Below are positions 47,018 to 59,350 of a stretch of 64,000 nt of DNA, piece by piece. The number at the start of each line of letters is the position of its first letter. The stretch's first letter is position 1. The notes beneath the pieces were generated by a model. The model did no database searches, was not told where the DNA came from, and worked only from the letters and a program-made list of their open reading frames with translations. The stretch is taken from contig OX352764.1 of NCBI GenBank assembly GCA_947095585.1, positions 7,115,001 through 7,179,000 of the forward strand, read 5' to 3'. The position numbers and the translations under genes were made by a program. The DNA is from Nephrocerus scutellatus (Eukaryota > Arthropoda > Insecta > Diptera > Pipunculidae).

Positions 47018-47086
47018 CATCTTCTGGAGTTGTGTTTGGCAATAGACGCAGAATTTCTGCAGTTGCCTTTGGCAATAGCCGCAGAA
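47018..47086. repeat. 33-bp tandem duplication
   Basis: TTCTGGAGTTGTGTTTGGCAATAG is followed by an almost identical TTCTGCAGTTGCCTTTGGCAATAG, each ending in CGCAGAAT. It lies just past the end of the R1/LOA-type remnant and may be part of its 3' tail. Confidence 0.75.
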
Positions 47087-48689
47087 TAAATATCGGATGC
47101 AGTCCCTGGAAGGTCTAAAAACACCAGCTACACTCTTTTCATATAAATATCCACTTATAAAATACTTGATATGACATTATTATCATACCACTATACTGGA
47201 AGATTCCATCACTATCATTGCATCCTCGTGTCATTACAAAGTTTTAGAGAGAATTGGAATTTGCGATCTATTCACGCACACAACCAAAACCACAAACACC
47301 TACTTAGACAATTCCTTGTGGTTTTGTTTACATATTTGGAGGTGATGGTAAATTAATTGCCCGATTGATTGGTAACATCAGATATCTAAAACTAAAAATA
47401 TTTAACCTACCTTTAACAAATCTAACTTGGAATCCATACTAAAACGCTATTGGTACAACCATCTAATTCCAATGCAGCAGTTACAAATGCACAGCTAACA
47501 GCCTCAAAGGCATCACAGTTTTGCCCACTCCTATCATCGTATTTGGCAAAAATTCAAAAGTTCAACCTGGTACATGCTATCTGCGACAACATCCAAATTG
47601 GACAAACTCTTTAAACTGCCTCCGGATGTTTTGTACTTTTCTTATCGACGTCGCATACATGGTCACTGAAACACATTGGCACAGGCCGTAACCCAAAGCG
47701 TTGGCCAGTCCACACATTTGTATAGTAACCGTACATAAGTAAACAAGAGGAGGGAACCAGTCGGTACTTATTTTGTCAGTTCCAATATTCATAGGAAGCT
47801 AACAGCTAGTGGCTAGCGGCTAACGCGTATCGTCAAAGCAAAAAGGCAAATCGATTAATTTTCTTCTCCATTCTCGATGGCCTTTTGGAATTATCACAGT
47901 CGCAGGCTGGAGCTTTGATGTCGACTAAGACAAAGTTCACCATGACTGTCGGTCTTGAGGGAGTGTCTGTGTGCCACATCCACTAAAGAAAATATCAGTT
48001 TTTGTAAAATATGTACGAACCACATTTGATAGTTCACCTTATCCGCAGGCGAGATTATTCCAGGTGGAAATTAATATCCTTCGCTTAAAGGAGAGTTTGG
48101 GCTTTTGTTTATTTTTCTCACTCTTAGCGATTGGTTGGTTTCTTTTGTTTTTTCGAGGTAACAGTTGGGATTAGAATCAGAGCGGACAAGACAATCCTAA
48201 ATATAACTGCAAAAAATCTGCTTAAAAGTATGACGATGATGCCAGGTGGGATTACGCGAAGACTCTCCTGTGTAATGTCCTTCCTCTCTGTCACCTTATC
48301 AGGGCGATATGATTGATTGCGAAAAACCATTAATGGACGTAATTACTAATACAAAGTTATATTATACGTAATTACTACGCAATATACAACACGCACTATG
48401 CCTATGATACGTGTATTAAGAACAACTGGATCTTAACACAATTAATGATTTACCCCTCAAAACAAGCTAGAAAACGTATAAGAGATGACGAGCAAAAGAA
48501 ATCCCGAAAAATATTATGGATTCCCTATTGATTTGCAGAAGGCTTCCATATCCCAAACATTCTGTTTCAGTATATCTTTTTGTAAGAGGACTATACAATC
48601 CAGGCTTTCATAATTTTCACAATAATGGTATCAAGATGTACATATAGGATGAGACTGCAGCATAAAGAGGATCCAAAGAGGTGGCGTCA
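47087..48689. other. no supported gene
   Basis: Nothing recognised. Small open frames on both strands at 47971-48330 overlap one another. Confidence 0.5.
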
Positions 48690-49365
48690 TGTATTTTAAA
48701 ACAAAAAGTGTTGTCCATCGGAGATACATACTTCTATAAAATTTAATGAAAATCGGGTAATTTTTTTTTAAAAATTTGTATGGAGCCACACTCCTAATTT
48801 TTTTTAAAAAAGTGTTGTCCATTGGAGATACACATGTGTATAAAATTCGAAGAAAATCCGAAAATGTCGGGGACTCCAAAGTTTTTAAAAAAAAGTGTTG
48901 TCCATGAAGATACGCACGTATATTAAATTTGAAGAAAATCTGGTTAATTTTTTTTTTTTTTAAATTTTGGGGCCCGGTGTATCCAAAATTTTTTCACAAA
49001 GTGTTGTCCATCGGAGATACACATGTGTATAAAATATGAAGAAAATCGGGCTATTTTTTTTAAATTTTATGGACCCACGACCCTGGCCCGGGGTCTCCAA
49101 AATGTTTAAAAAAAAGTGTTGTCCATGGAGATGCACCTGTATATAAAATTTGAAGAAAATCGGGTTAATTTGTTTTAAAAATTTTTTGGGGCCCCATGAC
49201 CCGGGGTCTCCAAAATGTTTACAAAGTGTTGTCAATCGGACAACGGTCCCTCGGTCCCAACCCCGAGGTCCGAGGGCCCCAAATTTGAATCGAAACTATT
49301 GTCACCGGAAATATACATGTGTGCAAAATTTCAATAAAATAGGGCTGTGGTAAGTGAGTTAAAAA
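48690..49365 (+). repeat. tandem array of ~100-bp units (GTGTTGTCCATCGGAGATAC family)
   Basis: Six to seven diverged units, each with GTGTTGTCCATCGGAGATAC, then ACATGTGTATAAAATTTGAAG, AAAATCGGG, a T-run, and a GGGGCCCCGACCCGGGG-like GC patch. The spacing of GTGTTGTCC starts is about 80-115 bp. Single or paired units are at 18305, 36860 and 52200. Confidence 0.85.
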
Positions 49366-49429
49366 TTGACGGTAACGGCGTTTACAGCAGCGTTTTCGAA
49401 GAAAATGGGCCCCCGCTCCAAAATCCAAA

Positions 49430-49990
49430 CAAAACTGTCACTTTTGGTAGATGCATCGTGGCTGTTCCGAACTCAAAATCAGGCAGTTCTGCTTGTTTAC
49501 AAAGCCCACCAAGAGATGGCAATGCGGTTCGTCTGAAAAGATGATCTTTTGACCAAAATCGACGTTATTATCAAGCTGGTCTATGGCCCACGTAAAGAAC
49601 TGATATCGAAAGGAAGGGTCATTTCCTTTCAACTCCTGAGTCATATGGACCTTGTAGGCGAATAATCCGAGGTCTTTGTACAGTATTTTGCTCAGGCTGG
49701 TGTGACTAATGGCCAGTTGCTGTGATTGGCGTCGAATTGAGGTCGATAGATCTCATAATGGGCCACAGCCGCAATATTCTCAGGCATATGACCTGTCCTA
49801 GCGCAAGGACCACTTCTGTTATCGAAAATAGCAAGCCTTGTTCACGAACTTTCTTCACTAACTCTACCCATAGTTATTTCCAAAATTCGCTCGGTTTCGG
49901 CTGCACAACACAGACATTGAAAAGAAGCTTTCAATATTTTGAAACGCGCCTCAAGCTTTTGCTGTCAATTTCAAGCATACATTTTTCATA
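49430..49990 (-). mobile_element. mariner-type transposase remnant, N-terminal and central
   Basis: The - strand reads a degraded N-terminal region, then FRYQFFTWAIDQLDNNVDFG, QKIIFSDEPHCHLLVGFVNK and QNCLILSSEQP (about 49600-49450). The FFSDEAHF-x-GGYVNKQNCR block is clear, with the first catalytic Asp kept. The 3' part is absent. It lies just 3' of the F-box gene on the same strand. Confidence 0.75.
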
Positions 49991-50063
49991 GTCAATGATT
50001 TGAAAAACAAACTTTTAAATTGCCCACCATAGATATACGTTCATCGAGTTTTAGTCTTTTAAT

Positions 50064-50069
50064 TTTATT
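50064..50069 (-). terminator. polyadenylation signal of the F-box gene
   Basis: AATAAA on the - strand, about 60 bp past the stop codon of the F-box/LRR gene at 50130. Confidence 0.6.
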
Positions 50070-50129
50070 CACTTGTGGAGAATGTGGAGAGTTAACAGTT
50101 TACATGGTTTATGGTTACGTAATTAGTTT

Positions 50130-52126
50130 TTAAAATCGTTTTAATTGGCTACGGACATTTGCGACAGTTTTGTCAGTTATGTTTTTAAAATCGTGGACGT
50201 TGAACTTTTCTAGCGATGGACAATTTTGAACAATCGCTTGAATGCCTATACCCGATATATTGCATCCTGTCAAATCCAGACAACGCAGTTCTATGAACTT
50301 GAAGCTATTAATCACCGAAACATCGGAGATTTTTGTGCATCCATTAAGGTTTAGTGAGCGCAAGCCCTTCAACTGCTGTATAGATGCACCGCCATTAGGT
50401 CCTGCGAAAGCTGCATCGGTTAACTGGACGTGAAAGGATTACTGGTTTAAAGAAAGACATTGAAGATGAAAATGAACTCACCTCAAAATAGCCAATTAGG
50501 CGAAGTTCTCTTAGCCATTTTAATTTCTGGATTATGGCTTGCACTGAGTGATCACCCACACCATTTCCGCAGAAGTCTAAATGCAAGATCCGCAGTTCGG
50601 GTAAATGCTGTGCACAAAGCTTTACACATTCCTCACTCAAATCCACTTGGGATATGGACAACTGCCGGAGCGTCTTATTCGTGACACTTGCAATTCCTTT
50701 GATTATTGAATCACTGGTGATTCCACGGCAAGAAGATATATTGAGACTTCGAAGCTTCCGAAGTTTCGCTATTGCCAACATTCCCGAATTGGTGATTTGA
50801 GAACATCCGTCAAGTTTAAGTATCTCCAGGTTCTTTGCTGTATCTATAACAGTCTCTATGCATTCATCTGTTACGAACCTTGAGTAGGAGAAATCTAAAT
50901 GTATCAGATTGCTCTGAGTCTGTAGAAAAGTCCGAAAACCAATTTCGTCAACATGATAAAACCAACATAGGCATAAAGTCCGCAGTTTAAGATCTTTTAG
51001 TTGGCACAAAGCAGCCAATGTGTCTTTGTCCAAACTAGCTCTGCATAACTTCAATTCACGCATCGTTCCTTGGTGTACAGCAATTATACCGCAAATGGAT
51101 TTAAACGTAAGTTCCGATTCGCTTGGGTGTTTCTTCAGCAGTTCTTCAATCGAAACACATAACGAGATGTGTCCCGTATTTGAGCTTATGTTCAATACTC
51201 TTATGTCGAGAGACTCCAGGTTTTTAATAGGCGATGTTAAGCGCAAAAGGTTGGCATCGGAAAATCGCAAACATCGAATTAACAGGTTACGAATGTTAGC
51301 CATTGTTTTAGCGATAGAATCCCGGTCGGACGGAGACGTAAGAAATAGTCTATTGTAGACATTCGAATATTCTGAAATGGGAGTGGCTTAATATCCCGCT
51401 TCCCAAAATCCCGTAAATTTATATGATCCCGAAGTACTACATCCCGCAAATACGAAATTCCGTGAACACACACCAATGTGATATCTATACCTAACTGATA
51501 TATGTTTATTAGTTTTTTTTTTCTCTAAAAGGCGATTCTCGAAATATATTAATGCGGAATGCGGTATTTGCGGTATTTTATAATTGCGTACCATCCGGGC
51601 CTGAAATCTCCAATGTTCGTAGATGGCGTAGGTCCTGAAGGACTCCAAGGAATCTCTCATAAGAAATATCATCGTCAACGAATGTAGCGGCCACCGCCGA
51701 TTTTCCCATGTGCTTAAAAAACTCCCTCGGCATTTTACAAATATTGTGTTCTATGCGAACATTTGGAAATGATCGTTGGCTGTCCAAGAATAGTTGAACC
51801 GGTGGATTTGCACACCGGGCGGGGTTAAGGCGGAAAATTATTTTTTTCATGAATTCCTTGCCCTTGGAAGCCTCCAGCCACCGACGGCAAGTCAACGCTG
51901 CACACTGCAGATCGCCAAAGTTCAAGTAGCGAAAGATTTCAACGATCATCTGTAAAGAATGTTTTTTCAAAGTTTTTATTTTTTTAAATTTTTTTTATAA
52001 TCAATTCAATTACGTACACAAAAAAGATGTAATTTCTATTTAAAAAAAACTCACCTCCATTGGAAGGTCATCAATGCTAGTCTGGAATGTACACGAAGAG
52101 TCCATTTGTCTGGCTAAAGAATCCAT
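50130..52126 (-). CDS. F-box and leucine-rich-repeat protein
   Basis: Four coding exons on the - strand: 52126-52055, 51949-51592, 51371-50482 and 50423-50130, giving 537 residues. Splice sites are GAG|GTGAGT / TTTACAG|, GATG|GTACGC / ATTTCAG|, GAG|GTGAGT / GTCCAG|, with phases 0, 1, 0 and no stop at any junction. The F-box spans about residues 20-58 (DLPMEMIVEIFRYLNFGDLQ, then CRRW) and is itself split by intron 1. From about residue 245 to the end there are eight or more cysteine-containing LRRs (LEILKLDGCSQITNSG, LRSLNISSCRGITSDS, LRSLNLNGCTKISDVS, LRCLDLTGCNISGIG). This is the layout of FBXL substrate adaptors of SCF ubiquitin ligases. I cannot name the Drosophila orthologue. A 5'UTR intron is possible, since TTATTTTAG| and TTGCAG| precede the ATG. 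Confidence 0.9.
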
Positions 52127-52199
52127 TTTTCTGCAACTTTCATTGGCTAAAATAATTTTATTTACGATTTTGGTTTGTGTGTGAGTGAGCCCGTGTTTT

Positions 52200-52475
52200 T
52201 TCCATCGGAGAAACACATGTGTATAAAATTTGAAGAAGGTCCCACGGGCCCATTCAATCCAAAAATTTTACAAAAAGTTTTGTTCAGAGGAGATACACAT
52301 GTATATAAAACTTGAAGATAATTGGGTAAATTTTGTAAAATATTTATATGGAAGCCCCCCGATCACGGGGCACGAGGGGCCCAAAATTTTAATAGAAAGT
52401 ATTGTCATCGGAGATATGCGTGTGCGCAAAGATTCAATGAATTTGGACTTTGGGAAGTGGGTTAAAAATTGATCG
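52200..52475 (+). repeat. dispersed repeat, three units (CACATGTGTATAAAATTTGAAG family)
   Basis: Units at about 52200, 52280 and 52390, each with GGAGAAACACATGTGTATAA- or GGAGATACACATGTATATAA-like starts. It ends AAGTGGGTTAAAAATTGATCGC. It begins only about 75 bp upstream of the start codon of the F-box gene. Confidence 0.8.
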
Positions 52476-52539
52476 CCGACACACTGAAGACGATTAATGG
52501 TCCATTCTGATACCACGTGGATCTAGAAAATGTTTCTCA

Positions 52540-52745
52540 CTTACTCTTTGTACCAGTTGGAGCTTCGTACGAAGCGCAAGATACTACTAATGTCCGTATC
52601 TTTTAAATCATTAAGGTCGCTGTAAAAGAAAGCTCCTAGATGAAGCCTACGCTTTTGGGAGAGTGCTGGACACGTACAGAGAAGATGGAGAATGGTCTCC
52701 TCCTCCTCCTCCTCGTCCATGCAACCTCTGCAGAAGTGGTTCGGA
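52540..52745 (-). mobile_element. R1/LOA-type 3' fragment (same family as 12900-14455)
   Basis: The - strand reads HFCRGCMDEEEEEETILHLL, then CTCPALSQKRRLHLGAFFYS and SSILRFVRSSNWYKE-stop. This is the least damaged copy of the family's cysteine/histidine C-terminus, with six Glu codons where 12900-14455 has ten. Confidence 0.85.
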
Positions 52746-52879
52746 TAGCCCCATACGCTTAAGTCATCATAGGTTCATACCAGTGTGGCTTCTTCACAAA
52801 TCAACAACTGATCAGATTTACACCCTTAGGCAGGTGATGGAAAAATGTCTAGAGTTTTAAAACTAACTACAACATCTTT

Positions 52880-53400
52880 GTATAGAATTTAAAGCCGCCT
52901 ATGATAGCATAGCCAGAGTAGAACTTTATAAAGCCATCCGAGAATTCGGCATCCCAAATAAACTAACACGACTATGTAGGTTGACCCATGACCAATGTTA
53001 TAAGCCAAGAAAAAATATCCGGATAACTATCAAGCCCATTCAACATCTTTAACGGGCTCCGACAAGGGGTTGGACTGGCCTGCGTCCTCTTCAACATGGC
53101 GTTGGATAAAGTGATCCGAGACTCTGATGTAACGGCGAGAGGAGCAATCTTTATAAGTCCACTTAGATACTACACTTCTAAGCACACCATTGTACCCTCC
53201 TACTCACTAAAGTTTCAAAATTTATAAGGCTTAAGCAGACGACATTGAAATCGTTGGTAGAAGCCAAATGGCTGTACAGAAAGCTTTCATACAAATCGAG
53301 CGGGCGGCTCGAAATCTGGGGCAGCACATAAATGAGAGCAAAACAAAGTACATGGTGATCACGTCAAGAGAGAAAGAAACAACATCAACTTCAACTGGAA
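52880..53400 (+). mobile_element. RTE-type reverse transcriptase fragment
   Basis: The + strand reads FKAAYDSIARVELYKAIREF, GIPNKLTRLCRLTHDQCYKP, RQGVGLACVLFNMALDKVIR, then RDSDVTARGAI. After an insertion near 53155-53215 it continues with ADDIEIVGRSQMAVQKAFIQ and LGQHINESKTKYMVI. It keeps ADD in the catalytic box. The first catalytic block reads FKAAYDS, where RTE elements have a D...AYDS motif. Confidence 0.85.
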
Positions 53401-53419
53401 ATGAAAATTATATCTCTCA

Positions 53420-55436
53420 CTCTGTAATGAAGTCTGAAAATTGTTTCATTTGTGTTTATCCTGTGAACATCTTCAAGAAAAAGAAGAAAAATACCTCTAC
53501 ACCAGCCATTTACACCATGAAGCGTTGTTATGGATCAGCGTGATTTCCTGAGTATACTCGTGTTCTCGTGACCCCGCAAGTTCTCTAACTCACTGAATCA
53601 ACACCGTACGATAATGTGCAATTAAAAAAAAAATTAGAAACTAACTGAGCCCCAAGGGTGCAGAAAGCAAAACTCACACACAAACACACCGGCAGTTAAA
53701 TGGTGGTCGCCTACTGTTCTAAACAAAACCGTTAAACTTTAATTGCACATTTGCATGCGAACGAGAATTGTAGTTGTTGTAAAGTTTATAGGCAGACACC
53801 GTGGAGATCCGTTGTAGTCCTGTTGAGGACAATTTTCTGATTGTTTTTGTGGTCGTGTCGGCGAAATGTGAAAGATTTTAGTTCTCCTTTCGATCCAGGA
53901 TATAAATTCCACTCTATCCCGGTCGTATAGCTGCAATCCAATTGAGAGCGTTCTTCTGATGTTGTCGACTCCTCTTGCTGTTGCGGTTGTCATACGTTTT
54001 GGTTTCTCTGCCGACGAGATAAGTGCGATTAATATCCTTTTCATATGCTCCTCATATCCTTTTCTTATCCTCCTCATATCCTTTTCATAGTTTAGCAGTT
54101 TTCGAATGGCTTGTGACAACCATAAACCAACACAAAAACTTAACTCGATTGGATCAACTCCAGGAAATTCCAAGACATCGTGAAAATCTTCTCTCGAAAT
54201 TTCAGTTTTTTAGTTTTTTATGCGGCAGAATTATAGCAACGTCTTATCTGATTGCACAGAAAGGATACATGAGCGGGCTTAAGAGGAGACGTCGTTCACA
54301 TTGAAGCTATTGCTACATAGCACTACACCTCGAATTCTACAAAATGGTCTATTGACTGTTTTCTCTTTTGTTAAAAAACCTCCGTGGAATAAAAAAAACC
54401 TCCGAGTTACTGTACTGTACTGCTTCTTAGCAGTACTTACGACCCACCTACTTGGTGCTAAAAGCGCAGAGTGGTTATTGAGTTCTTTAAGTCCTTACGG
54501 CGGCACACTTCTTTTTTATCGACACCTTCGCGTGTTAATTGTGGAGTGAACACTGGAGTGTGAAGTCAATTCAGGGAGCCTCTTTGTTATAAATCCTATG
54601 TGCCATATGAAATATGTGAGACTGGAAACTCAAAAAATTAGTTTGATCCTTTTAGCCGTGGTACTGAATGGACACATACAATCCTGTGAGTTTATTCAAC
54701 CTGGACGAAGTTCCAATGATGAGACGTTTTAATTTTCGCTGTTTCTGTTGATGTTGTTGCATAACCCAAGCACCGATGGATCACAAAAACTAGAGAAGGA
54801 ACCAACACATGATTTTCTGTGGCGGGCATTCATCTGTGCAAATGTAAGTGCGTGTATGTGGAGCATGTACTTGGAGAGGTTTTCCTTCTAAACACGTCAT
54901 GACGGCGAATCCATGCTTAATCCTCGATTAATGTGATTTTCAGCAGCATACACTACACACACACAAGCACACAGGTGGCGTAGATTTATAAGTGTTGCTC
55001 CAGGGTTGGTGTTTCACAAACCGCAACCTGCAGCTCATAGCTGAGAAGTTATCTCGAAAACACATTGAACCTGCAGCAGGAAGAGCGGAAGAAGTGCAGG
55101 TTAACATAAGTGATGGTAGGGTATCCCTATCGTCGGCATATCTGTGTGGTGAAATTTATGCACCGACTATTAACAGGATCAGAATGGAAATTTATAAAAT
55201 CGATAAATGCTATGAGAGGCGAGGAGAGAAAACTGTATCGTCGTTAGTTAAGGATAGGCTCGCTCATACATATTTACATACAGAAGCTCAAAGACATAGC
55301 CAGCCGACTGACTTCTAATTCAATTACAAGAAAAAAAAGTTTGCATCATTCAGAATAAAATTAAAGCTCGTTAAAATGAAATACTGCGTCTCCTGTTTTT
55401 ATGTTTTTGTGATTATTTCTTGAAAAGCCTATTGTT
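53420..55436. other. no supported gene
   Basis: The - strand 144-codon frame at 53739-54173 includes an EKDMRRIRKGYEEH stretch made by CATATCCTTTTC repeats, so I do not call it. A 108-codon frame at 54992-55318 (+) is unrecognised. CA-repeats lie at about 54950-54970. Confidence 0.45.
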
Positions 55437-56030
55437 CTTCTTACTAAAGGAAGAGCTCCTGCCTGGTACAGATGGAAAAGTGAACGAAATTTTAAAGTTT
55501 TTGTTAGTCTACCAACCAGCAAGACCCAAACTTGTTACTAGACATTCACAACTCGTGTCTATCAGCGGGAGTAATTGCCTGTAGCTGGAAAGTTGCCCGT
55601 CTTATGTTTATCGAGAGAAATAAAGGCGACCCGGAGCTTCCTTAGTTCTACATGCTCGACACAACCGAAAAATCTTATTAGGTCCAACGTATTGGGTGGA
55701 GACTTAAAATCCAAAACTTAGATCCAAGATTCACAGGATTTCTCACCCAAGCAGTATGGTTTAAGAATCAAGTTATAAAAAACTGATGAACAGAAACTGA
55801 AGACCACAGTCACTTTTCGTGACGTATTGCTATTTTCGTGGCACTTGATGTCGAGAATGCTTTTAATTCTGCTGGATGGTGCTGTTCACTCCTTAGAGCA
55901 TCAATTTTGGTTATAAATATCTCTGTCAGATCATAAACGTCTACCTAAACGATCGCACATTGGTCTATGAAAGACAAGCTGGTCAGTGGACCGCAGGAGC
56001 GTTCCAGAGATCAATCCTAAGACTTAATTT
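55437..56030 (+). mobile_element. R1-type reverse transcriptase remnant
   Basis: The + strand reads LPGTDGKVNEILK, then LVALDVENAFNSAGW-like sequence across a frame change (about 55845-55880), INVYLNDRTLVYERQAGQW and RSILRLN-like debris. The (D)VENAFNSA block and DRTLVYE are typical of R1-clade RT. Several stops. Confidence 0.65.
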
Positions 56031-57579
56031 GCAAAGGTAGTTTGATAAGTCAGTGACTTTGAAAAAAAGATATTATTTCGGCAATAAAGCGCGTTTTATT
56101 TCTTAACATAGTCTCACGTAAGCTCGATACATATAGTGCAGCGTTTTTTCAATTTTCCAAGGCGGTCGTTCACCATCCAGAGGTGGAGCATTCTATTTAC
56201 ACTTTGTGCAGTTATAAAAGGACATAATAACACCGACACAGAGGATAAAGTAGCAGCAGCATATTACTCACAAACGCTCATCGTTGTGGTTGTTAAGGAA
56301 ATTCATGAAAACTGAACCTGCACTGAGCTGCATATTATCATCGTACCTTGCCTTCGCATTCATCATCCCACACCAGGTAGCGCAGGTACTTACCCATCGT
56401 CCATTTGACGTGAGGCAAATATTTAGAAAAAAAAGTAAACAGGACCAGATCTATTACACTCGCACATCCACCACTTTGTCTAGCCTGGATGGGGCCTTCG
56501 AATGGTTGCCACGTCGTCGCCTTGGAAACTTCCAGTAAATAGTTTTCTGCAAAAAACAACAACACAATCAGATAGGGGAATAGAAATTAATCATAACCGA
56601 GAGCGTAAGGGATTACATAAATGCATCTGTGTTCCATACGGAACTAGAAGTGTCTTTCCTCTGCTTGAACTCATTAATGATGCAACACATCTCTATACGT
56701 TGTGTCTGTCCGTCCGACTTCGCTTTTCATTCTCAGTCATTCGCTGACTCGATTTACATGCAGTCCTTTGTCTCCTTGCTTAATGGGTGAGTGCTTGTGC
56801 TGACTTGTGGGTGGCGATGGAAAGCGCTGAGGGATATTAATATTGCAAAGGAACAAACACTGTTCTCATGACGGCACACTGTAGTTTTTCAAATTTAATT
56901 ATGAAAATGGCGCACCTCGTGGCAAACGAATGCGAAAAAGTCAGAGGATATTTTAACAAACCAATTCCATAGCAGTGGCGAAGCTATTAATTTACCCACT
57001 TCCCATCGAGTTACCAAAAAGTTTTGCGATTATTCCAAATAGAAAATATTTTACTGATAGATTACAAAGTCTCCAGTATGAAAACAATGCGTAACACAAA
57101 TTAGAGATAAACCCTGGCAACCCAGCGTGAGATAAGAATTTGGTCCGAACATCACTTTCAAGAGTCGCCAAGTGGCCAGCTAACTGGGGAATTAGAGCCT
57201 TCCACCAAAGGCCGACGACCACACTATGCTGCGAAGCATATTTAGCAGATAGATAAATTGGCTCAACAAATTATAATAATGCCTCGAGATCAAAAGCTTA
57301 TTAAATATGGATGGCCTGCACTACATCAAGCAATTCATGAACTAAAAAAATAGCATGGGAGGCATAAACGATGCCAGAAGACTACTGAAAAGATATCCTC
57401 TGCTCCATATATATATATAAAAAAAAGAGATATCACCAACGTGCAGCAATTAGGCCAGTCGCATATTCAGCTCAGCCAGCTTTCCCAAGGCTTTTAGAGC
57501 CCATACTAAATGCCGCAAAATATTAATGTGCGTCATTCAGTACAACATTGCTCTAAAAACCTCGACTACTCCATAGGGC
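56031..57579. other. no supported gene
   Basis: At 56040-56200 there may be another decayed transposase end on the - strand, too short to assign. Frames at 56284-56747 are unrecognised. An (AT)n run lies at about 57408-57419. Confidence 0.4.
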
Positions 57580-58090
57580 GCTGTGCTGCTCTTAATATAC
57601 GCCTGGCCTCATCTTAGCATAACGGGGTAGAGAAGAAGCCCAGGAGCTCAAGAAGCTTGTATTATGCGGGCGGAATGAAATCTGGTTCTGCACACAAATG
57701 AAAACAAAACAAAGTAGTGACCACGTCTGCGAGTAGAAGATCCAACATAGATCCATCAATTACGAAAGTGAAACAAAAGTTCCAATTGAATGCAATCCTT
57801 AAGCCTATCTTGGGTCAATCTTAGCAGCAGATAACAGAATGGTAGTAGAAATAATGGTTGCTTATAGCCAAGAATACCTACTGACAAGACTCAGAGCTAG
57901 AAATTTAATCATAACATCCAACCTGCAGGTGTATATAAGACAATGGTCATAAACTTAGATATGGAACCGACTTGTTTGCTTAGCAGAAAACATTCTGACC
58001 TCTAAGCCGCATTCGAGAGGAAAGTGATACAGAGAATGCACCATATGTGAGGAAGGATGGATTATTCTGGAGACTCTGTAATGTAATGTA
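57580..58090 (+). mobile_element. RTE-type RT C-terminal remnant
   Basis: The + strand reads AYLGSILAADNRMVVEIMVA (about 57800-57865), YSQEYLLTRLRARNLI, then AENILTSKPHSRGKVIQRMH across frame changes. This is the YLGS..TADN...EI and ENIL..FERK part of RTE elements. Joins the evidence that RTE pieces are scattered on both strands. Confidence 0.65.
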
Positions 58091-59350
58091 CCTACAAGCA
58101 TGACCGTTTTGTTTTGTGAATCACAATGGCCGAATCCTTTTGGAGACAAATCCTACTGAAGCCGAATCCCAATAGCCGACCATATTATTCAAATTTGTGC
58201 CGCCACCAAACCCAAAACAACTACTTTCGATTATGCGTGTGCGGCACGGGCAGTGTTGCCAGTTGCCTGATTCCATGATTTTGCTACGCATTCCTGGCCA
58301 CTCAAATAAACAGACTGCGGAAGTGTAGGGAGGCTTATAATACTACATATTTTGTGTTTGTTTTTGATATTTGATATTTGCTATTTCACAGTTTAACCTA
58401 TTTTGTGAAAACGAATAAATTAATAAGAAATAAAGTCTGTGGCGTAAAAGGGGTTAAAATAATTTCAAATTGAACCTCACATGCATTGTTTACGGCGCAA
58501 TACACAAAGCTAACGTACATCAAAAATCAAAACAATGGCTATCCCATCTCGACTCACCTATCGGAAATCAGAAATCGGAAATTTTTAGAATTACCACTTT
58601 TTTTAATTGAAAATAAAATCAAAGCTTGTGATCATCTTGTTGTTCGCTTTACACTTTAACGTTCAACGGTTCAACTCCAATTTCAAATTCAAATGACGAC
58701 AAAGGCAATCACAATTTCACAATTCTCAAAACACAAGCAATGAATTCAATTACCGAAATTACAAATCATCAAGCACTGAATACAATACTGAGCTTTCTTT
58801 TGGAACTTATGTAGAGTTCTATTCACTTTTTTTTTGAAAAATTTAGATTTGGTGGTTCTAATAAAAAACATTTGATCTGCTTTTGTAGTTGTGTTAAAAA
58901 CTTAACAAACTTCTGTTTATAATTTTAAGACAAAGTTTTCTAACCTCAGACTTGAAAATCACGTTAGAATAGTCACAATAGAACATTAAATTCACGAATG
59001 ACGCCAATCAAAATGATTTAGATTTAGATTTTTAGCTGTCATTTATAATAATAAAAAATTTATATTTCTACGTATTAGTGAATTTTGTAGAAAAGTGTGG
59101 GTAAATCTTAAGAACAAATTCGATTTCTGAAATTTATTCTAGATCATACAATCTCTTGATTTTTTTGGTAAATAAAACACAAACTTAGATCTGCCGCAAT
59201 TTTTTTTGTTTTATTCTGATCAAACTATTTGGGTGAACACATCACATAAGTAACATAAATAATTGCCGCTTTTTGTGTGTTATGTGGCGTGCGTCATCAC
59301 GTATTCACGTTTATAAACTACTGGCCATATTCACACCATGGGCCAAGGCT
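58091..59350. other. no supported gene
   Basis: CAGTGTTGCCAG at 58251-58262 has its reverse complement at 60474-60485, and TGATTCCATGATTTTGC near 58270 recurs at about 60443 in direct orientation. The rest is AT-rich and unrecognised. Confidence 0.45.

Noticed and set aside
53739..54173. 144-codon basic frame on the - strand
   Set aside because: Part of the charged helix-like stretch comes from CATATCCTTTTC repeats. No family match and no start context.
54992..55318. 108-codon frame on the + strand
   Set aside because: Has normal-looking amino-acid use but no recognisable family, signal, or splice partner. Could be chance or a fragment of an unknown element.
56031..56200. possible transposase C-terminal end on the - strand
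   Set aside because: Only a short stretch with stops. Not enough to assign a family.
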